This document shows, in pieces, positions 57,918-64,000 of a stretch of 64,000 nucleotides of DNA. The DNA is from Adiantum capillus-veneris (taxonomy: Eukaryota; Streptophyta; Polypodiopsida; Polypodiales; Pteridaceae), in assembly GCA_014529385.2 (NCBI GenBank), contig CM043944.1:45204268-45268267 (forward strand). The letters run 5' to 3'. The first letter of the stretch is position 1; each line of letters starts with the position of its first letter. Under the pieces are notes generated by a model. The model was not told the DNA's origin, made no database searches, and saw only the letters and a list, made by a program, of their open reading frames with translations. Position numbers and translations under genes: made by a program.

Positions 57918-57952
57918 ACCTCCCACTTAAAGGCATAAATGACGTCTTTAAG

Positions 57953-58265
57953 TTAACCAACTCCCACCAGCTGTATGCAATGCTCATGTTGAGCCTTAGC
58001 AAGACTCTTGGTGAGAACATCTATAGGGTTATCTTGTGTATGGATCTTAGTCAAGGTGACTAGACCATCCTCCAATACCTGTCGTATGAAGTGGTACCGC
58101 ACATCTATGTGTTTGGTACGCGCATGAAACATGGCATTTTTGGCTAAATAGACAACACTCTGGCTATCACAACCCAACACGGGTGTATGAGCAGGCATGC
58201 CAAGTTCTTTTGCAAGTTTGCCCAACCAAATGGCCTCTTTTGAAGCCTCCGTGGCTGAAATATAT
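57953..58265 (-). pseudogene. C5 copia RNase H end
   Basis: The minus-strand frame reads ATEASKEAIWLGKLAKELG, CDSQSVVYLAKNAMFHARTKHIDV, then HTQDNPIDVLTKSL, the C-terminal part of copia RNase H. The frame is open from about 58265 to its stop at 57953. It is cut at 58266 by the LTR of G4; the rest of C5 should lie to the right of G4, beyond the window. Confidence 0.88.
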
Positions 58266-59465
58266 TGTTAGGTGCAGCGGAATGAATGTTGTATTTTCTC
58301 AAGATTAGTGATCTTTATTTGCTCAAGGTTCCTTTTAGTTCTTAGGGAAGGAGAGAGCCTTTCGTCTTATGGAGAATGCTATGATCACAAAGAAAGTGAG
58401 TGGATATTGTGCGTGCAAGTGAATGAGACTGAGAGAAGGAGAGAAGAGAGATACGACACCCGAGAGGTTGTAAAACCCTCCTCCGAAGGCCCCACTCTCG
58501 TCAGCGAGAGTGGTCTACTTATGATTGCACAAAGTGGTACAATGCGAATGCAATGGACTGATGCAACTTGGACCATGCCGATGACGACGACAGTGATGAC
58601 GACGACGACTTGATGGTTGAAATCTGGGTTCTTCTAATTGCTGAATTTCATGGCTGTTTCGGTGGCTGAAAATGACTGTTTTGGCTGTGTTTCCATGGCT
58701 AAAGATGAGTGAACTTCTACAACCAATTTGGGGCGGTTCTGCTGCGATTCGTTTGCTGAAAAACCTGCGTTTTTCAAGGCTGAAATCTGCGTTTTTGTAC
58801 TGCTGTTGCTGCGTTTTTGTAAGGCTGAAAAACTCTGGTTGATGATGCTGGAAAATCGCTGATCTGCAGCAGTTGCCTAGCGTTAGTAAAAACGCTGATT
58901 GGGGGCAGGTGGTTGGTGAGCAAAACGCCAAGGATGGGGCTGATCTGTAGGGGAAACAAACGCCAGAAAGGGGGAACTTGATGGCGATGGCTGATGCTGA
59001 GAAAACGCCAAGGGAAGGTGAGAGGTGGCAATCCAAAAGTGCTAGGGTGCTGAGGGGGTACTGCTGAGAAGTTGCTTGTTGAGCGGGAAGCTCCTGCTGC
59101 CTCTTCTGTCAGAAAGTGCTAACTTGGGTTTGCTTATATATTAACTTAGCAAAATTGCCCTATCTACTTTTGTTGGAAAGTCACTTAAAAATAATAAGTG
59201 AAAATAACCAAAAATAGGAAAATAGGCTAAATGTACTGCAAAATTCCCCTGACTGAATCTGATGGATTCTGAAGGGAATACTGATGATCATGCTATGTGC
59301 AACCGGAGGATATGCATCCACACTCAGTGACTGGGCATGCACGGTCTACGAATAGACTCACAAAAGTGCCAGATCACTTCTAAATCTAGACTGACTGGAC
59401 TGACTGAACCCTGATCATGTTGTAGCTTGTCCACGGACACATAGGGTTGGATGTGTCATGTGACA
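58266..59465 (-). repeat. G4 3' LTR
   Basis: 1200 bp, from TGTTAGGTGC to ...CATGTGACA. On the minus strand it is preceded by AAAAGGAGGGAA (polypurine tract, about 59466-59477). It includes a GATGACGACGAC trinucleotide tract (about 58578-58612). Confidence 0.88.
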
Positions 59466-59930
59466 TTCCCTCCTTTTCAAAGTGAGGTACTGGTACTGAA
59501 CTGTATGGCGTCGAGGGAGATCGCCAAGAACATCCGGAATCCTAGAAGGGACTCTTCGCCGGCCCACTCTGATGTGTGGGTCGTGCGGTACTTGAACTTC
59601 ATAAAGGTCTGCAATGCTTGCTTCTTTGGGCCGCGCCGAAAGCGACACAAAGTCTTCTGTGGCTCCTTCTTTGCTTCAACTTCGTCTAGAGACCTGCTTC
59701 TTTCGTCTTCAAGAATCTCCATGGCTGAAAATTCCTAAAACCACTTCCAACACAAAACCATGAACATACCTATTCCATGTAAAGTGAGTGGAAAAAATAT
59801 TGTCTTCTCTAAAGACTGTGTATGCAATGTAGATGAACATAGAGATGGAGTGACAACCCATTTATCAAACACATGCAAACAATGAGATTGAATCTTTCTC
59901 TTATGATCGAGAGCAATCAACTGTGGCAAT
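59466..59930 (-). pseudogene. G4 residual pol end and polypurine tract
   Basis: The frame 59477-59722 ends ..LAISLDAIQ and the following frame has YQYLTLKRREC, the typical C-terminus before a gypsy polypurine tract. The RT-RNase H-integrase body expected between the protease and this tail is missing, so an internal deletion lies near 59740-59930. Confidence 0.55.
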
Positions 59931-61290
59931 TCACAACGGAAATGCATGCTCGGTGCTCATACTTTCATGTGCTCGTTCGGAAACTATGTCATGCCAAGGA
60001 AGAGACATGGAATGTGATCTCCTGACATACATACTTTTCAGCTTTTCATGAAAAATCCGCATACATTCGTGCTCATCCATGAAAGAAACGTGCTCAACAT
60101 ACAATATGTCATGCCTAGGAAAAGGGATCACATAATGATGTTGACTAAAATACAGGAAACCGTCACGAATGAAACACTCGAACAATGCGTGCGTATCAAT
60201 CATGCGAACACATAATACTTCCTGTGAGGGTTCTTTGGACCAAGGCTCGAGAGCCACGATCGCTTCTTCTTGAATGATTGAATCGTCTTGTGGGGGTTCT
60301 TTGGACCTCGACTCGAAAGCCAAGATCGGTTCTTCGTGATTGATCGAATCTACAACAAGGTTAGCTCCGCTAGAAAAAGCATCAACTAACACATTATCCT
60401 TGTGAACAATCACATCATCATCATGCAACTCATCATGCTTATCATTGTCATTCAAATCATCATGCTTTTCACAATCATGTAAATCCTGTGTATCATGCTT
60501 TGGAGAAGAAGAGATTGAGAGAATCTCCTTATCCCGAATCCATTCAACCTTATCCTGCATATTAGCAATGAGAGATGGAGAAGGAGCAATGTCCTCTCCA
60601 TGAATGACAATAGGAGAATCACTGTCGGCATTGAGAGTTGTAGTGTTAGCCGCAAATTTCATGAGAGCATCATTATCACGAAACCATCGAATGTCCAAAA
60701 TCATATCACATCCTGAGAGAGGAGAAACAACAAATCTTTGAGTGAAGGCAGTCTGTTGAATTGCAAACAACACATCAAGGCACTCCTCCGTGATGAGAGC
60801 GTCCATACCAGGACGAAAGCCAGAGACCTCGATAGGAGATCTCAGACTAACTTCGAGGCGGGCTCTCTCAACAAGAGAGGAACTGATCACATCATGCATA
60901 CTACCTGGGTCAAACAATATGACAAAACGGTGCCCCGACGTACGACCATAACATTTAATGAGAGAATCATCAATGGGAGGGTCCTGAGAAACTGTGGGCA
61001 CAATCGTGTTATCATTCATTGCATTGACAGATGTAGTGGGTGTTGTGGGTTCTTTAGATTCATTCGATTCAAGCTCAGGACATGTTCTTTTTATGTGACC
61101 TTTAATGTGACAATGAAAACAACGACTTTCCTTAGAATAAGTGCTTTGTTCTTCCGACGTGATGTATGCTCCTACAATTCCTTGTGCTACCTTTTCATAT
61201 GGAGTAAGCTTAGGTTTAGCAATTGTCTTAGCCTTACCCTTAGATTCATTGGAAGAATTCTTTGATGAGAGATTGTTGGAAGATTGGTTA
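59931..61290 (-). CDS. G4 zinc knuckle and protease ORF
   Basis: The frame is open from about 61290 (no start codon needed if fused to gag); the first ATG is at 61019. The zinc knuckle CFHCHIKGHIKRTC is at about 61090-61135. The protease has RFVILFDPGSMHDVISSSLVE, with D-P-G instead of the usual D-S/T-G, and GCDMILDIRWFRDNDALMKF, with Asp for the usual Gly. Next is a long acidic His/Asp-rich tail (KHDDLNDNDKHDELHDDD) ending before the deletion. The changed active-site triplets make enzyme activity doubtful. Confidence 0.75.
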
Positions 61291-61305
61291 GAAGAGTTAT
61301 CATTC

Positions 61306-62460
61306 TTACCGTTCTGAGGGTTCTGAGAAGTCTGCGAGGTACTTGTTCTCCTTAGGCTTTCCCTTGTTGTGCTTCATCTCCTGTGCGAGAGCAATCACTA
61401 CTGCCTTGTTGAGATCGATTGGGTCGAGTACCTCTATATCGTACTTGATATACTCATTCAATCCAAAGAGAAAAGCCTCCTTGCGCTCATCATCCGATTT
61501 TCGTAATTGAGTACCTAGCTGCAAAACATGATTAGAAAAAGACATGACTGGCATACCATTTTGCTTGAGAGAGCGCCAATCGTCCTTCAATCGTGTGAGG
61601 TACTGAGGTGGCATAAACCGCGCCTTGAGCTTGTCTTGGAAATCAGCCCAACTAAAAGAGAGGGGCGTGAAATCGTCGGCTGCCTCTAGGTGCGCGGCTA
61701 GCTGTGCCTCTTGCCATGCGTGGTACCAATTGATGGCATCACCGGCAAGGTACATAGCTGCCGTCAAAACTTTGCTATTTCCTGTCTTCTTGGTTGTCGC
61801 AAAATAAGCATTAAATTGATGCAACCAAGAATGAATAACCGTAGCATCCATCTTACCGTCATACTTACTGAAAGTCAACTTCTCTGTGACAGGATATTTG
61901 GAATCCGCCTCGTGGCTTGCACCACTTGACGAACTCCCACGATCTTTGGGTGGTTCGGTCTTTGAGGCTAGGACTTGTGCAAACAATTCTTGAGTGCGTA
62001 GCTCTTGTCGAGCTTCACGCTCGGCCACCAAGGCCGCGGCTCGTGCTGCCGCTTCCTCCTTCCTTAGTTCTTTTCTTGCGTCGCGCTCGCGTTCTAAAGC
62101 AAGGCGCTTGTCTTCTTGTTGTGCGGCATGTCTTGCATTTCTGTCGTCGCGCTCGCGGTCCTTGGCTTCTTGGTCTGCGGCCATTCTTGCAATTCTGTCG
62201 TCGCGCTCACGGTCCCTAGCTCCTTGTTGTTTTGCTTTGCTGGCAAGTTGTGCCAATGCAACTCGATTCGTTTCTTGTTGTTGTGCCATCATGTCCAACA
62301 TCGACTTGACCATCATCTCCATAGAAGTGAGTGCAACTCGTGGCGTAGATGGCAAAGGGGGAGGGTCGAAAAAGTCTCCTGGTGGGGAAAAATCTTCGCC
62401 GCCTCTCTCATACTCATCACCTGTATGCGAAGTATCCATTCCGCTTCGGGTGATGACCAT
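61306..62460 (-). CDS. G4 gag
   Basis: 384 residues, intact. The N-terminal 60 residues are Gly/Pro-rich. Residues 80-170 form a highly charged, probably coiled-coil stretch of RERDDRIAR-type repeats. The retrotransposon gag (capsid) domain follows (FSKYDGKMDATVIHSWLHQF, AGDAINWYHAW, ADFQDKLKARFMPPQYL, LGTQLRKSDDERKEAFLFGL). It ends SEPSER at 61306. The zinc knuckle lies in the frame one base away, joined near the gag stop, so gag and protease would need a frameshift, or a one-base indel has separated them. Confidence 0.88.
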   Translation of the reverse strand: MVITRSGMDTSHTGDEYERGGEDFSPPGDFFDPPPLPSTPRVALTSMEMMVKSMLDMMAQQQETNRVALAQLASKAKQQGARDRERDDRIARMAADQEAKDRERDDRNARHAAQQEDKRLALERERDARKELRKEEAAARAAALVAEREARQELRTQELFAQVLASKTEPPKDRGSSSSGASHEADSKYPVTEKLTFSKYDGKMDATVIHSWLHQFNAYFATTKKTGNSKVLTAAMYLAGDAINWYHAWQEAQLAAHLEAADDFTPLSFSWADFQDKLKARFMPPQYLTRLKDDWRSLKQNGMPVMSFSNHVLQLGTQLRKSDDERKEAFLFGLNEYIKYDIEVLDPIDLNKAVVIALAQEMKHNKGKPKENKYLADFSEPSER

Positions 62461-62890
62461 GAACTATGATCTTTGGTTCTTAAGTTCACGAGGAACTTGG
62501 GTTCTTGAGGGTCTTGGTTCTTGGGTTCTTGGGTTCTTGAGGTTCTTGAGGTTTTCTTTCGCTTGCAAATCGCGTTGAGAAGGATCTTCTCTTCACCCGA
62601 GTTCTATTCTTTTTTGTGGGCGCACCCCTTGGCGGCCTTGCGCTCACACCAAGGTTGCTTTTTCCCACCTCACGTCGATTGGCCGGCCGCTAAGTGCACG
62701 GTCCGCTCTCAATGAGTGAAAAGAGACACAAGGGGAGGCTGGACAAGCCCTTCTTTCTTGGGATTCCTGTCACTCTTCAACAAAACACGATTAGGAATCG
62801 ACACGCCCAAGCGAGCTTGGGTTCGTGCGACCGCAACAAGCAAAAAAAATTCTTGTGGTTCTTTCCTTGAGTAATGCAGAACACTGCCAA
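62461..62890 (-). other. G4 leader
   Basis: Non-coding leader between primer site and gag. About 62495-62552 is a short repeat of GGTTCTTGG/GGTTCTTGAG units. Confidence 0.65.
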
Positions 62891-62903
62891 AGCTCTGATA
62901 CCA
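62891..62903 (-). other. G4 primer binding site (initiator-Met tRNA)
   Basis: The minus strand reads TGGTATCAGAGCT, one base inside the 5' LTR. Confidence 0.88.
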
Positions 62904-62904
62904 A

Positions 62905-64000
62905 TGTTAGGTGCAACGGAACGAATGTTGTATTTTCTCAAGATTAGTGATCTTTATTTGCTCAAGGTTCCTTTTAGTTCTTAGGGAAGGAGAGAGCCTT
63001 CCGTCTTATGGAAAATGCTATGATCACGAACAAAGTGAGTGGATATTGTGCGTGCAAGTGAATGAGACTGAGAGAAGGAGAGAAGAGAGATATGACACCC
63101 GAGAGGTTGTAAAACCCTTCTCCGAAGGCCCCACTCTCGTCAGCGAGAGTGGTCTACTTATGATTGCACAAAGTGGTACAATGCGAATGCAATGGACTGA
63201 TGCAACTTGGACTATGCCGATGACGACGACGTTGATGACGACAACAACTTGATGGCTGAAATCTGGGATCTTCTAATTGCTGAATTTCATGGCTGTTTCG
63301 GTGGCTGAAAATGACTGTTTTGGCTGCGTTTCCATGGCTAAAGATGGGGGAACTTCTGCAACCAATTTGGGGCGGTTCTGCTGCGATTCGTCTGTTGAAA
63401 AACCTGCAATTTTCAAGGCTGAAATCTGCATTTTTGTACTACTGTTTCTGCGTTTTGTAAGGCTTAAAAACGCTGGTTGATGATGCTGGAAAATCGCTGA
63501 TCTGCAGCAGTTGCCTAGCGTTAGTAAAAACGTTGATTGGGGCCAGGTGGTTGGTGAGCAAAACACCAAGGATGGGGCTGATTTGTAGGGGAAACAAACG
63601 CCAGAAAGGGGGAACTTGATGGCGATGGCTGATGCTGAGAAAACGCCAAGGGAAGGTGAGAGGTGGCGATCCAAAAGTGCTAGGGTGTTGAGGGGATACT
63701 ACTGAGAAGTTGCCTGTTGAGCGGGAAGCTCTGTTGCCTCTTTTGCCAGAAAGTGCTAACTTGGGTTTGCTTGTATATTAACTTAGCAAAATTACCCTAC
63801 CTACTTTTGTTGGAAAGTCACTTAAAAATAATAAGTGAAAATAACCAAAAATAGGAAAATAGGCTAAATGCACTGGAAAATTCTTCTTACTGAATCTGAT
63901 GGATTCTGAAGGGAATACTGATGATTATGCTGTGTGTAACCAAAGGATATGCATCTACACTGACTGTGCATGCACGGTCTACGAATAGACTCACAAAAGT
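62905..64000 (-). repeat. G4 5' LTR (runs off the window)
   Basis: 1096 bp of the LTR are present, matching 58266 to about 59380. The outer end and target duplication lie beyond the window. Confidence 0.9.

Larger units (their letters stand above)
58266..64000 (-). mobile_element. G4: gypsy element with gag and protease only, inserted in C5
   Basis: LTRs start TGTTAGGTGCARCGGAAYG at 58266 and 62905 and are more than 95% alike by eye over their common length. An initiator-Met primer site flanks the 5' LTR and a polypurine tract the 3' LTR. Between them only gag, zinc knuckle, protease and a short pol end remain, so RT, RNase H and integrase have been deleted. The sequence before the left LTR is TATAT (58261-58265), the candidate target duplication; its partner is outside the window. 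Confidence 0.88.

Noticed and set aside
60738-61265. 175-residue plus-strand ORF
   Set aside because: Antisense to the G4 zinc knuckle-protease frame.

Overview
This is a stretch of a large, repeat-rich plant nuclear genome. The evidence is the mix of plant-type Ty1/copia and Ty3/gypsy LTR retrotransposons, plant-type LINEs, tRNA-derived SINEs, long GA/TG microsatellites, and one plant gene for a plastid-type NCS1 nucleobase transporter. Protein flavour, especially the LINE C-termini, hints at a fern or another non-angiosperm, but nothing here fixes the species. No bacterial operon, CRISPR array or other accessory system was seen.

Positions 1-22739 are one nest of elements, all on the minus strand. 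An old chromodomain-bearing gypsy element (called G1 here) spans the block. Copia element C1 (2996-13889, 192-bp LTRs) sits in its reverse transcriptase. Copia element C2 (15911-21440, 5-bp target duplication AGGGA) sits in its gag. Inside C1 lies a fourth element (4892-10229, 577/575-bp LTRs, exact duplication CGTGA, near-identical LTRs). It is the youngest insertion and carries one intact 507-codon ORF with a retroviral-type aspartic protease motif and WVPK-type repeats, but no RT or integrase.

Positions 22740-24525 are the 5' end of a plus-strand copia element (C3). Positions 24526-30183 are non-coding repeats plus a decayed gypsy tail (G2). Positions 30184-35301 are a gypsy element (G3) lacking RT, with a foreign LTR piece in its middle and a stop at the integrase catalytic Glu. 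Positions 35302-41063 are the only genic part: two SINE-like units, then the first exon of the NCS1 transporter (38589-39558) ending at a good splice donor. The rest of the gene was not found apart from one weak candidate.

Positions 41064-64000 are again repeats: a copia element (C4) whose 5' half is inverted relative to its 3' half (42056-45185), a 498-bp tandem satellite (45676-47180), a truncated LINE (47625-48735), a long LINE (51066-57650) with a damaged RT active site, a copia 3' end (57704-58265), and a gypsy element (G4, 58266 to beyond 64000) reduced to gag and protease. Nothing here works as a pathway. The story is layered insertion and decay, with the protease-only element the one recently mobile piece with an intact protein.
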